From Ariolimax columbianus (taxonomy: Eukaryota > Mollusca > Gastropoda > Stylommatophora > Arionidae): a stretch of DNA of 64,000 nt. The position numbers were made by a program, and so were the translations under genes. The notes beneath the pieces were generated by a model. It ran no database searches, had not been told where the DNA came from, and was given only the letters and a program-made list of their open reading frames with translations. The stretch lies in contig JAVGWX010000018.1 of the NCBI GenBank assembly GCA_036924085.1, forward strand, positions 24,625,848-24,689,847. The letters run 5' to 3'. Every line of letters begins with the position of its first letter. Within the stretch, counting starts at the first letter, position 1. Shown piece after piece: positions 11,238 to 21,345 of the stretch.

Positions 11238-11590
11238 TACCATCGACATTTGATAGGGCAGACATTTGAAAGATGCGTCGCTGGCACATAAGGCCATGCG
11301 ATCAGCACAAAGTTATCCAGAGTCACCAGTGGGGACGCCGCAAATCCGCGAGGGGAAACGACGATTGGTTTTGAACTAATAAAAGCGCTCTTTCCACGAG
11401 GGTCGGAGTTTGGTAAGCATGTTTTAGCTCTAGAATTGCCAGAGTTATACAAGTAGGATCGTGTCATCTAAGGAACTTCAACTGATTTAATGAGCCATTC
11501 GCGGTTTCACCGTGAGACAGTGTAAACTTAGACATGCATGGCTTAATCTTTGAGACAAGCATATGACTACTGACAGGATCAACCAGATAT
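11238..11590 (-). rRNA. 18S rRNA 5' segment (about nt 1-355), inverted
   Basis: On the minus strand it begins at 11590 with ATCTGGTTGATCCTGTCAG, the canonical 18S 5' end. It continues through AGTCATATGCTTGTCTC, ATTAAGCCATGCATGTC, GCGAATGGCTCATTAAATCA and TAGAGCTAAAACATGC, and stops at CGATGGTACG near 11238. The sequence is close to a functional animal 18S. It is inverted with respect to the next 18S block (11866-12740), which starts almost exactly where this one stops in rRNA coordinates. It is part of an inserted chimera, not a working rRNA gene. Confidence 0.93.
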
Positions 11591-11865
11591 CTGTCTGAGA
11601 CGTACGTACCGCACACACCGGTCGACGGAGGACGGGTGTGTAAAAAGCCTCACTGGGACGGCCACAGGGACCGACTGACGGACGGACGGACGGTTGTTCC
11701 CCCCATCCCTCACTCCGTCGACCTAGGACCGCCTGACAGGGGCCCGTACACACACCAGACGACCGACCGACCGACCGACCGGGCTCGCTCGGGGGAGGGA
11801 TGGCAGCACTCTGTGCAGAACGGATCCCAACGGCCCCGGCGATGAATTTCACTGGGACTGGAGAC
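11591..11865 (-). other. Probable 5' external transcribed spacer
   Basis: GC-rich sequence with GACG- and GACC-type short tandem repeats (11675-11690, 11759-11782). It lies directly upstream of the inverted 18S 5' end on the minus strand, which is where a 5' ETS would lie. Assignment rests on position and composition only. If right, the template was precursor rRNA or an rDNA transcript rather than mature 18S. Confidence 0.55.
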
Positions 11866-12682
11866 ATGTTCGTAACGGGTAACGGGGATTCAGGGTTCGA
11901 TTCCGGAGAGGGAGCATGAGAAACGGCTACCACATCCAAGGAAGGCAGCAGGCGCGCAACTTACCCACTCCCGGCACGGGGAGGTAGTGACGAAAAATAA
12001 CAATATGGCATCCTTTCGAGGCCCCGTAATTGGAATGAGTACACTTTAAACCCTTTAACGAGGATTTATTGGAGGGCAAGTCTGGTGCCAGCAGCCGCGG
12101 TAATTCCAGCTCCAATAGCGTATATTAAAGTTGTTGCAGTTAAAAAGCTCGTAGTTGGATCTCAGGCGCAGGCGGGCGGTCCGGCTCGCGCCGGTTCACT
12201 GCCCGTTGTCTCCTGCCCTACCGTCTACCGGCTCTCTCCCACGGGTGCTCTTCGCTGAGCGTCCTGGGTGGCCGGCGCGTTTACTTTGAAAAAATTAGAG
12301 TGTTCAAAGCAGGCCTCGGCTGCCTGCATAATGGTGCATGGAATAATGGAATAGGACCTTGGTTCTATTTTTGTTGGTTTTCGGAACTGGAGGTAATGAT
12401 TAACAGGGACAAACGGGAGCATTCGTATTGCGGCGTTAGAGGTGAAATTCTTGGATCGCCGCCAGACGAGCTACTGCGAAAGAATTTGTCAAGAATGTTT
12501 TCATTAATCAAGAACGAAAGTACAGAGGCGCGAAGACGATCAGATACCGTCGTAGTTCTGACCATAAACGATGCCGACCAGCGATCCGCAGGAGTTGCTT
12601 CGATGACTCTGCGGGCAGCTTCCGGGAAACCAAAGTGTTTGGGTTCCGGGGGAAGTATGGTTGTAAAGCTGAAACTTAAAGA

Positions 12683-12716
<34 letters not shown>

Positions 12717-12740
12717 GCGGCCTAATTTGACTTAACACGG
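11866..12740 (+). rRNA. 18S rRNA internal segment (about nt 356-1290)
   Basis: Plus-strand 18S. It contains AACGGGTAACGGGGATTCAG, GTGCCAGCAGCCGCGGTAAT (near 12087), AAGCTCGTAGTTGGATCTCA, a GC-rich variable V4 region, GAGGTGAAATTCTTGGATCG (about 12438), CATAAACGATGCCGACC and GAAATTGACGGAAGGGCACC (about 12681). The 3' third of 18S, ITS1, 5.8S and ITS2 are missing. The near-canonical sequence suggests a fairly recent origin from a functional rDNA unit. Confidence 0.93.
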
Positions 12741-13460
12741 CCAACACTGAAATGACTGACATGCCGAGACCACTTTCGTTGGGTCTAATATGGAACGGGT
12801 GTTGGATTTAGACCCTCGGAAAACTGGGGTAATGCTCTCTGTGGCTCGGTTGGTCTGCATTCAGTGTTTAACAAAGAAATTGACGGAAGGGCACTAATGA
12901 GATGAGCCTGCGGCTTAAATTGACTTAACACGCCAATACTGTAGAACGACTGTCAAATAGAGAGCACTTTCGTTGGGTCTAATAGTGAACATGTGCTGGT
13001 ATAGGACCCACGGAAGACAGGTCAGTTTCTTAACCTCACAAGGAAAGAACGTCTGCTATGGTAATCTGGTCTTAACCCTGCGGAAATCGCAGGTTTCAGA
13101 AACTTGGCCATTGACAAACAAAAAGCCCTCTATTGATACGTCTGGTCAAATAGTGAACGGGTGCTGGAAAAAGACCCTCGGAAGACAGGCCAGTTTTACC
13201 CTACTAATGACAGGGCGTTGCTACGGTAATCCTGCTCAACTCGAGAGGAGCCGCAGACATCTGGTTCACGTACTAGGCTGATAAGCCAACGGCGCGAGGC
13301 TACCATGTGAGGGATTACGGCTGAACGCCTCTAAGCCAGAATCTCGCCCAAAATCACAGCACGATTGCAATGGGAGGCTTCGACAGGGTGGGGATCTGGG
13401 GCTCACGCTTCAGCCCCGCCCGGTCGAGCCGCAGAAAGAGGTCTCTGCCGCCCACCGATC
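12741..13460 (+). rRNA. Scrambled 28S rRNA 3' segments
   Basis: Three degenerate versions of the 28S region 'TTGGGTCTAATAGTGAAC...GTGCTGG...AGACCCTCGGAAGACAGG' start near 12776, 12969 and 13146. The second is preceded by a second copy of the 18S GAAATTGACGGAAGGGCAC block (about 12874), so an 18S-28S fusion of about 194 bp is tandemly duplicated. The third version continues to the 28S 3' region: CAGTTTTACCCTACTAATGA, GGTAATCCTGCTCAACTCGA, GGTTCACGTACTAGGCTGA and GGCTGAACGCCTCTAAGCCA (about 13319). Beyond about 13350 the match fades. It is non-functional. Confidence 0.82.
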
Positions 13461-13750
13461 AAAGCGGGCGGGAAGCTGCTCCATATTCACCCCATGCGGC
13501 GATGAGGTGCGAAACAAAAAACAAAAGACTTAGTTCTGGGTCGGGGTGTCGTAAACAGTAGAGCAGCCACCTCACTGTGAACTGTCGAGACTCAGCCGCT
13601 GACCATGAGATATGCCCACACACCAGCGAACAACATCTCCGTGACATTACCAGGCTTGTCCCCTGGTTAAATGCACTGCTGCTTCTATCTCCTCCTCTAT
13701 CTGCTATCAGCCATACCAATGGACGCAGAAGAGATGCAGGCTAGCGGACA

Positions 13751-14506
13751 TTGCACATCTGCCCTACTGTGTCAACCTCCCAGGTGGCGGGGAATGCTAA
13801 GCTTTCCCTAACACATCACTTGCATGAAGGTAAGATTGACGTGGCATGTATCCAAGAAACGCACCTCAACAGCAACCATACATTCTCAATCAGAGGATAC
13901 CAGGCCTTCCGCCTGGATAGAGAGGGTCACAAAGGAGGGGTTATGATACTGACCCGAAACTGCATACCGAGTAGCGCGGTATTTGTCAATCACACCGGAC
14001 AAGCAGAAATTGTAGGAGTAGACATAATGGCTCAAGAGACGAAGATCCGCATCTTCAACCTGTACGGACCACCAAATAAAGACCTATCGCTCTCGAGTAT
14101 GGAAGTCAAGGACTCCAACTGCATAGTAGTTGGAGACTTCAACAGCCACTCGGAGCGATGGGGATACTCGGACACAGACAGCAGAGGTGACGAAGTGGAA
14201 GATTGGGAGATAGACACGAATCTCCATCTAATCAATAGGCCGGAGGATAGCCCTAGCTTCTATTCTAGAACATGGCATACCACCTCGACTCCAGATTTGG
14301 CCTTCTCCACAATGGAAATTCACCATAAAATAGACTGCCAGGTGCTAAACCAATTGGAAGGTAGCGACCACAGGCCAATTTGGCTAGAAATTGATATGGA
14401 AGTAGGCCCACAGGAAACAAAACTGCCCCCACGTTGGAATTACAAACGAGCTGACTGGGACAGATTTGCAAGCCTGACAGATACACGAATACAGAATACA
14501 CGCTAA
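13751..14506 (+). pseudogene. APE-type endonuclease domain of I-like LINE
   Basis: An open frame of 251 residues with the apurinic-type endonuclease motifs. IDVACIQETHL (residues 29-39) has the catalytic Glu. YGPPN is near 105-109. VVGDFNSHSERWGY (126-139) has the Asp/Asn pair, TWHTTSTPDLAF is at 174-185 and EGSDHRPIW at 203-211 has the terminal Asp-His. The fold would nick target DNA to prime reverse transcription. The first ATG gives an incomplete first strand: homologues normally have an 'LQWN' motif just upstream, here degraded to SQVAG. A stop at 14504 separates it from the RT with which it would be one ORF2 protein. Confidence 0.85.
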
Positions 14507-14596
14507 ACCAAACAGCAAGAAAAAGCTGGAAAAACAAAAACGGAAATCCTCAACCTAGACAAAGAAGGGAACAAACTATGGAAGTTAGTCAGATCC

Positions 14597-15220
14597 ATGA
14601 ATGACGAAACCTCGTCAAACAAACAAATTACCAACAAGCAGGGCGAAAACTTGCTCACTGGAAAAAAAGCCGCAAACGCCTTTGTTGAAAACTATGCCAA
14701 AGCGAACCACATAGATGTCCCTGCAGATAGGCATACGGACATTAACGAAGAGCAAAAGGGGCACGACAACATCAATATGGCACCAGAAGAGCATATGATG
14801 GCAAAACTAACAATGAACGAAATGGAAGAGGCCATGAGAACATTAAAGAAAAGGAAATCTCCCGGAAAAGACGGGATAACAAACGAAATGCTGATGGGGC
14901 TGGGCCAAACAGCAAAAAGAAAACTGCTATCAGTCCTGAACCAAAGCTGGAAAAGGGGTATTGTACCCCAGGTATGGAAAGACGCAGTACTTGTACCAGT
15001 ACCAAAGAAAGGAAAAGACAAAACAGATCCAAATGGATACATGCCGATCAGCCTACTGAGCTGTGTCGGCAAACTGATGGAACGTATGATAAACACCAGA
15101 CTGATGTGGCATCTGGAAGAAAAACGGATACTAATTCCACAGCAAGCATGCTTTAGACAGCACAGATCCACTGAGGATCATGTCATCCTCATAGCCCAGG
15201 AAATAGAAGATGCCTACTAG
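14597..15220 (+). pseudogene. RT N-terminal half of I-like LINE
   Basis: The linker is followed by MNEMEEAMRTLKKRKSPGKD (about residues 74-93) with the GKDGI motif 0. Next come VPQVWKDAVLVPVPKKGK, YMPISLLSCVGKLMERMI (motif 1, Arg normally in 'YRPISL' changed to Met) and IPQQACFRQHRSTEDH. It ends at a TAG near 15218. The next segment, with motif A 'LEKAFDKV' near 15256, is in another frame and contains stops. Confidence 0.83.
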
Positions 15221-15982
15221 TAACAGAAACACACAGTAGCGGTTTGGGTGAACCTGGAAAAGGCATTTGACAAAGTCTGAAAAGATGGACTTAGAGTCCA
15301 GCTAAGAAGAAGTGATGTTTGTGGGAAATTGTACAAGTAGATCAACCACTACCTCAAAAACAGAACGGCCAGAGTCCAAGTACAAGGACAGATGAGCAAA
15401 AAGGTTACACTCGAGCAGGGAGTACCGCAAGGCGGAGTACTGTCACCCACACTCTTCCTGGTGTATATAAATGACATTATAGAGAATATACCAAGAAGGG
15501 TTCATAGCTCAATGTTTGCAGACGATCTGGCTATGTGGACCTCTGAAAAGAATCTCACCGTAGCAAGAAATCGGATGCAGCAGGCCCTAACATCGCTGGA
15601 AGAGTGGGCGAACTCATGGCTGGTCAAAATAAACGAGAAAAAAACCACATGCACAATATTCTCGCTATCAATCAAACCCCAAAACACCAAATTAAGTCTA
15701 AACGGAAAATACCTTCAGCCAAATGACAACCCAAACTATCTGGGAGTCACATTTGATCGGCGCATGACATGGAAAAGTCAGATCGAGAGAAACCGAATGA
15801 GAGCCAGAGAAAGAATGGCAATCATGAGGAAACGTGCTGGCACAAGCTGGGGAGCAGACAAAAGCATACTAAAGAAACTGTACACTGGAAGAGTGAGACC
15901 AGTTCTCGAGTATGGCATTGCGGCATGGACAACAGCAGCAAAGGCGAAATGGGTACAGGTAAGAGTAATGAAAGCCACATAG
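15221..15982 (+). pseudogene. RT C-terminal half of I-like LINE
   Basis: After a disrupted stretch, the frame from 15392 shows LEQGVPQGGVLSPTLFLVYI, the catalytic box SMFADDLAMW (about 15512) and NPNYLGVTFDRRMTWKSQIE. WGADKSILKKLYTGRVRPVL and YGIAAWTTAAKAKW follow. The catalytic DD is intact. Immediately after AKAKW, at about 15955, the sequence jumps to the second half of RNase H. A segment that should hold the post-RT region and the first RNase H acidic motif is missing. Confidence 0.83.
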
Positions 15983-16560
15983 TCCTGCTTACAGACGCTC
16001 TGGCCGTAGTCACAGCACTTAAAAGCCAGAAAAATACTGAACTTAATGATTTAAGAGCAGTACTCTGTCAACTATGCCAGCAGGCCGCACCAAAAAGGGT
16101 AGTGGTGCAGTGGGTTCCATCTCACTGCTACATCCAAGGCAACGAGGAGGCAGACAGACTGGCAAAAGAAGGTGCAAAACTACCCCAACCAGATACTAAC
16201 ATGACATACGAAGAGTCAAAACGGCTTATTAGAGCTAGATACATGACCAAATGGGAAACCGAACATACTGGCTACACCAAAAACGATGCCTATTACTAGT
16301 TGAACAGAAGAGAGCAGGTCGTGGTTTTTAGACTTCGCACTGGCCACATCAGACTGAGGTACCACCTATTCAACAAATTGAAGATAGGTGGCACCGACGA
16401 ATGCTCGTGTGGTACCGGGAAAATGACCGCTGAGCATTTGCTGCAAAACTGCCCGACATACGAGGATCAGAGAGAGCAGATGTGGCCATCACCAGTGGCA
16501 ACACTAGACAAGCTATATTTCAGTGTCGACAGCCTCAGGATGACGGCTGCTTTTTTCTAA
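15983..16560 (+). pseudogene. RNase H remnant and C-terminal Cys/His segment of I-like LINE
   Basis: VLLTDALAVVTAL (about 15987) carries the third acidic residue of RNase H. VQWVPSHC and GNEEADRLAKEGA (about 16108-16173) carry the His and last Asp. After a TAG at 16297 comes LNRREQVVVFRLRTGH, RYHLFNKLKIGG, then CSCGTGKMTAEHLLQNC, a C-x-C...H...C arrangement typical of the tail of this LINE group. The N-terminal RNase H motif is lost through the deletion near 15955. Confidence 0.83.
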
Positions 16561-16590
16561 AAAATAATGGTTACTGTCTGACTGCGTACG

Positions 16591-16620
16591 AAGAAGAAGA
16601 AGAAGAAGAAGGATCCCATC
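16591..16620 (+). repeat. GAA tail and right target-site duplication
   Basis: GAAGAAGAAGAAGAAGAAG (16591-16609), the 3' tail of the LINE, is followed within a base or two by GATCCCATC (16612-16620), the partner of 11228-11236. The other truncated copies of this LINE end in the same triplet tail. Confidence 0.75.
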
Positions 16621-17380
16621 GCTGTGTATTCTTCTGCCCAGGGCCAAGTTGCCAATGGCATTTTTGACATCTTCTAAAAATGGCTCGACGTCTAGCTCCT
16701 CCATTCTATGATAACCTTGAAAAGCATCAAATGCTTTTACAGATACAGTACTTCCGAAGGAGTAGATATCACAGAGTGCGCAACCTATCGCTTTATCTCC
16801 CTTCCTTGTACAGTTATTTTTTCGTCAAAGATGGATTTAAGGGTGCTTTTGCAAGTGCAAAGAAAAATAGTTTAATTCCACAAAAATTGTTTTTTTCTTT
16901 AGTTTTTGCCGGAGCCTGGATGTTTTCACTAAGCTGGAGCAAGTACTCATTTGCTCAGATGCGAGATACCTGTTAAAGTTGGCACCTGGTGGACTAAACA
17001 TTTGCAGAGTTGCGCCGTTTGCAAGGCGCTTGTATTAATTCAAGATCAGTGCGCTTTGTCTCGTGACGGGTGTCATATTTATTTTTGCTTCGAACCAGTG
17101 ATTTGATTTAGCAGTCTCTCTACCTGGAGTAACAAATTCAGTACCAAGGATGTTTTTTTCCAAAGTTTGCATGTTTATGTTGTTGAATTTTGAGAGTTTC
17201 CTCGAAGGTGCCGTTAAAGTAATTGATTAGTGCAGGATCTGACATTTTACTCGTGTCTATGTGTGGTTTACCTTTGTGTCTAATGTGATGGAACTTTCTT
17301 GATTGCCATTAAATTTGACATCGAACCAGTTCATGGTCTGTGTCACAGTTTGCTCTTTGATATTAACATGTGAGGATCAG
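16612..17380 (-). pseudogene. Zinc-finger-tailed LINE, 5' half of split element
   Basis: On the minus strand from about 17360 down: QTMNWFDVKFNGNQE, SDPALINYFNGTFEETLKIQ, NWFEAKINMTPVTRQSALI and later MEELDVEPFLEDVKNAIGNL with LALGRRIHSDGI ending at 16612. The last block is the 'GKAPGxDGI' motif that opens the RT. The continuation (PDLIKACNDTLLKPLH) resumes on the far side of the composite at 11227. This establishes that the composite was inserted into an already present LINE. Frameshifts are present. Confidence 0.65.
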
Positions 17381-17689
17381 ATTTGAGAAGAGACCTCAAA
17401 AAATTCAGATCAAGCTGATGCCTGGGCGTGGATCGTGGTTGCATCCATAATACCTTTTGTTGGTGTTGGTCTGAAAATAGGACTTGGTCACACAAAGTCC
17501 ACGGTAGACACAGAGCTTTAAAAGCCGTTGCTCATTTTCATAAATTTTGCCTGCTCCAAAGTTACCAAAACAAGACGAATTACGAATCGTGATAAGCGCC
17601 CAGTCTAGCAGTGACGTAGAGGAGTAGAACAAGATGTTCCTGACCTGGTATGCTTCTAATGACTGATATCTTGATCTTAATGACACGTT
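17381..17689. other. Spacer, nothing recognised
   Basis: Sequence between the RTE-1-like element 3' end and the older LINE. No motif recognised. An open stretch on the minus strand (17405-17755) overlaps the RTE-1-like end and has no known domain. Confidence 0.35.
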
Positions 17690-19880
17690 CCTCAGCGTAG
17701 CTGCGGGTCCCAACTTCGTCTCCAGCTGACCCTGTCTTGGGCCACGGAAGTCCAATGTGTGGTAAGTGCTCCTCTATATGCATCTCGGATGTAGCAGCGT
17801 AAAGCAAGGGACTCTGAGCAACGCATTGGAAGTCTTCCCCGTGGTCGCTTCTTACCGCTGGGGTACCAGACTGCTGACGTTGTGCTCCATTGACAGTCAT
17901 TTCGTCGCAATATGTGACCTCCCTACCTACGTTTTGTCTTTTTTGCATGAATCATCGCATCCTTCACCAGGAACAATCTCCTTATGTCAGAATTGTGGAG
18001 ACCTTACATACGTTGGTTCCGGGGCGTGATTCCGACGTGTGTCCCCGTCTCGGCACCGTAACACATCGCAGGGAGTACAGTGGAGTTGAAGAGAGAGGTT
18101 TGTAGGTCTTGGTCATGACAGCCGCCTAGGACCATGTAAATAGACGAGAAGGCTACCGAACCCGTGAGACGACGTCTTGTCAGTTCAGGTTCCAAGTTAT
18201 TCTCCATATTGAAAAGACTTCCAACATAAATGTCCTCGTTGACATCCTCTAATCGTACCTCGCCAAGGAAAACTGGATCACAAGTGGCAATGCGATTGCG
18301 CAACTCTTTGGTCTTCGACATATTCATCTCTAGACTTGCTTTCATGTCCTCTCCATCGAGTAGCTGCATCATTTGGTTGGCTTCTGCTGCGGGCTCTGTA
18401 ATGAGCACTATGTCATCGGCAAATCGAAGATGATTGAAGCGTCTACTGCAAATAAGGATACCAAAGGTGTCCCAGTTACATCGACTAATGACTGATTCCA
18501 AACATGCAAAGAAGAGGTTCGGTGAGATAGGATCGCCCTGGTGTACCATTTTTGAATTGGTACCACAATTGGACGTTGGAAGGGACGAAATGTGGCAGTG
18601 CAGTTCGTAGAACTGTTGGCCAAAACTCTAGTGTAACGAGGATCTACACCTTGTTCCAACAGTGAACGCCAGACAAAGTGTTGTTCTACCGAGTCGAAAG
18701 CCTTTTTATAGTCGATGAAGGTGAAAATCAAAGACGTTTGGAACTCTCAGGCTGCCTCAATAAGGCGGAAATGTTGAAATGTGGTCCATGGTGCTGTACG
18801 AACGCCGAAAGCTTGTCTGTTCCACTGATTGAGATTCTTCGAGAGTGGTGCGGACTCTAGCAAAGATGCATTTTGTAAACAGCTTCTAAGGGACCGAAAG
18901 GAGAGTAATTAGGCGATAGTTTACTAGATCCTCTTTGTCTCCTTTCTTGTGCAAGAGTGTTGTCCTCGAGTTGTGCCAGGCAGCAGGTGTTCCTCCCGAA
19001 TGAAGATAGCGTGTCAAATGTTGCGCTAGTTCTTGGTAAAGGGGTAGACCGCAGTCCGGATGACCTTCGCAGTGATGCCATCTTCACCTGGGGATTTTCC
19101 AGGTAGCATTGACTCGACAGCACGGCGAATTTCTAAGGGTAAGAAGTCTGGAAGAGGGAGTAAAGTGGAAAGGGAGGGCAATTGAAGGGGTTTCTGATGA
19201 TCTGAACAGTTTTGTATAGTATGCTTTCATTATTAACTCCATGCCCAGCAGTGATGTTCTGCGAGATCCATTGGAAGCTTTCAGACAAGGAATGATTTGG
19301 CGGTGTTCAGGAAGGCTACGAGTAGCTAAATTAATGCTGCGCCGATATTCAGCAGCTTTGAGTAGACATTCACGGGCAAAGTTTCCATGATATTCTTTGA
19401 GCTTTTGCTTAAGGCTTGTGTGGTTGTTTTGAGAACGAGCCATCTTACGCCGCTCCTCTACCAAAGCTCGAGTGGCAGGTGAAATACGATACGTGGTATG
19501 AGTCGATGCTGAAAGAATGGCTATCTTTGAAATCGATATGATTGTTGCAATCAGATTTGCATAGTCAGCATCGATGTCGGTGTCGATAGAAGCTCCTAGT
19601 TGCATGCTAGCTGCGAGGGTGGTAGCAATCGAGAGGTCGATGAGCGTCTCTGGACCACGATATGATCGCTGCTGATGAAACTACGATTGGACAAGACATG
19701 GTCAACTTTATTATCACACTCTCAACTCTATCAAATGATGACTGTACCGAAACCTCGCTTAGTGTCATTGATGGAAATGTGGGGAGTACAGGAGTTGGCC
19801 ACCACACCTGATAAAAAGCTGAGGTCTTGTAAAGGGCTAGTACAAGTCTCTGACACAGCATCATTGACAGCAATGAGTGC
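17690..19880 (-). mobile_element. RTE-1-like LINE, degenerate
   Basis: Read on the minus strand. An endonuclease C-terminal part VDHVLSNRSFISSDHIVVQR (about 19690) with the SDH motif comes first. The RT opens with EIRRAVESMLPGKSPGEDGI (about 19130-19070) and IFTFIDYKKAFDSVEQHFVW follows, with motif A, at about 18730. The block VHQGDPISPNLFFACLESVI is at about 18545, and HLRFADDIVLITEP, the catalytic box, is at about 18440. The tail shows RRNDCQWSTTSAVW and KKRPRGRLPMR with SVAQDRVSWRRSWDPQ (about 17710). This order is diagnostic of the RTE-1 group of nematode, mollusc and other animal RTE elements. Multiple frameshifts make it inactive. Confidence 0.85.
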
Positions 19881-19987
19881 TATTGGATTACCTTTGCCTC
19901 ATCTCTCCACAATCATTTACCTTGCATCTTTTTTAACACCTTCATCCATTAGCAGTCATAAAACAATGTACATCTCTCTTTCTGTTC

Positions 19988-20026
<39 letters not shown>

Positions 20027-20980
20027 TCTTTGGTTTCTTGTTTCTCTGTACTATCAATAAACAAATTTGACTACCAACTAATGTGGGACAAAAATGAACT
20101 GTTGTGATCATATAAGAAATTCCAATGTTCGCTACCCACTGCTAGGCGCAACACAAAATACACAAGGAAGTAAAGCTCACGAACAAAAACTAGCCTTGAA
20201 AATCTGTCAACCGTAACGGCTATCCCAACAACAAACTATTGGTTATGTCAAGTAAAGAATGTAAAAATACATTGCCAACTCGCTGTTCATACTCATGGAT
20301 GTATCAAATAATACAAACACTGCAGTCGGGGATGAAGTGGTAGAAACTTTACTATAAGAGAGAGATCTCAGCTTTTATGAAATGAGGTTAGCCCTTGCTC
20401 GCTGTCTTGACTTAATTACATATTAAAGATAGGAAAATTTAGTTCCATATCAGTAATTACTGTCAAATATGAGGTACTAGAGACTTCATTGTTCGGATGC
20501 ACACACGAATCCATACACTGACCAATACGTCCTGATACCACCTTAAAGACTACTGTCTGGGGTGGGAAAGGGCGAGCTTTTGTCAATAGAATCCAGAAAG
20601 GCAAACCTTAATTCGAACCAAAAACGTCAGCTTTTGTTAGAACCACTTTTTGTCCCTATGTCAAATTTTTTCTAACAGTAAATCAGGTTCTTAGTTACAG
20701 CTGGGTTAGCTGGAACATGTTGCAACCGGAGAGTAAACCGTGTACCTCAGCGAGAGAAGCACCCACTCTAACAACGTTATATCCAACGTTCTTTACTGTG
20801 GTCTTATAATGCTTTCCTTACAATGTGTCCATGGAATTCCCACTTGTTCTTCTGCATTTCTCATGAAATAATTGTTCCTTTGTGACAGAATGTTCAAAGA
20901 TCTGCAAGTCGATAATGTTAGGACTGACCTTATTCTGACACTAACAAGGGTATTTGATTAATATTACAACATAGCATATA
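19881..20980. other. Non-coding with a CT microsatellite
   Basis: A (CT)n tract of about 33 bp lies at 19991-20023. The rest shows no gene. CCAATACGTCCTGATA at 20520-20535 also occurs near 8927, hinting at a small dispersed repeat. Confidence 0.45.
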
Positions 20981-21345
20981 TTACAACATACCGAGTGGTC
21001 TGCCGGGGTCTTTGTATATGATACGGACACGAATAGGGCCACTGCCTCACTGAAAGCATGTCGTAAGAAGCGACTAGCTGTGTGACATGGCGTAACACCG
21101 GCCATGGTTAGATGGTTTGTTTAGAGCACCATAGATAGCGCATAACAGGCTGCGGCGCTACTTTGCTCTAGTCGATGTACACGCACATCGCTTAACCACC
21201 CTCCGTAAGCGCTTGTCCCAAAGCAGCACAGCTGTTTGCGCCTAGCCTGCTAAGAAGGAAACCCTTCTGCCGGCTCATACCGGAGCTGGGATCTGTACGG
21301 GGGCATCTGCTCCTGTAGAAGAATGTCGACGAAGAACTTTGCAAG
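20981..21345. repeat. GC-richer block, possible dispersed repeat
   Basis: A block of higher GC than its neighbours with TGTCGTAAGAAGCGACTAG (21059-21077), which contains a 7-bp inverted repeat with a 5-bp loop. Similar strings are, to my recollection, widespread in molluscan genomes, but I cannot confirm that here and no second copy is in this window. No protein recognised. Confidence 0.3.

Larger units (their letters stand above)
13461..16610 (+). mobile_element. RNase H-bearing LINE (I-like group), internally deleted
   Basis: Order: about 300 bp of leader, endonuclease, RT, remnant RNase H, a C-terminal Cys/His segment, and a tail of GAA triplets (16591-16611) directly against the right target-site copy. 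An RNase H domain after RT points to the I/Nimb/R1-like side of the LINE tree; exact clade needs a phylogeny. Upstream ORF1 is absent and is replaced by rRNA sequence. The same family gives the 3' fragments at 28155, 32936, 48021 and 60985, all with GAA-type tails. Confidence 0.85.

Noticed and set aside
11487..11939. A 150-codon frame in GC-rich sequence
   Set aside because: It overlaps the 18S 5' end and the probable ETS; the low stop frequency is due to GC content.
11238..13460. Functional rRNA operon
   Set aside because: The 18S 5' end is inverted, the 18S 3' third, ITS, 5.8S and most of 28S are missing, and the block lies inside a LINE insertion.
14692..15171. A 159-codon minus-strand frame over the RT
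   Set aside because: It is a shadow of the plus-strand RT frame; the plus strand has the recognisable RT motifs.
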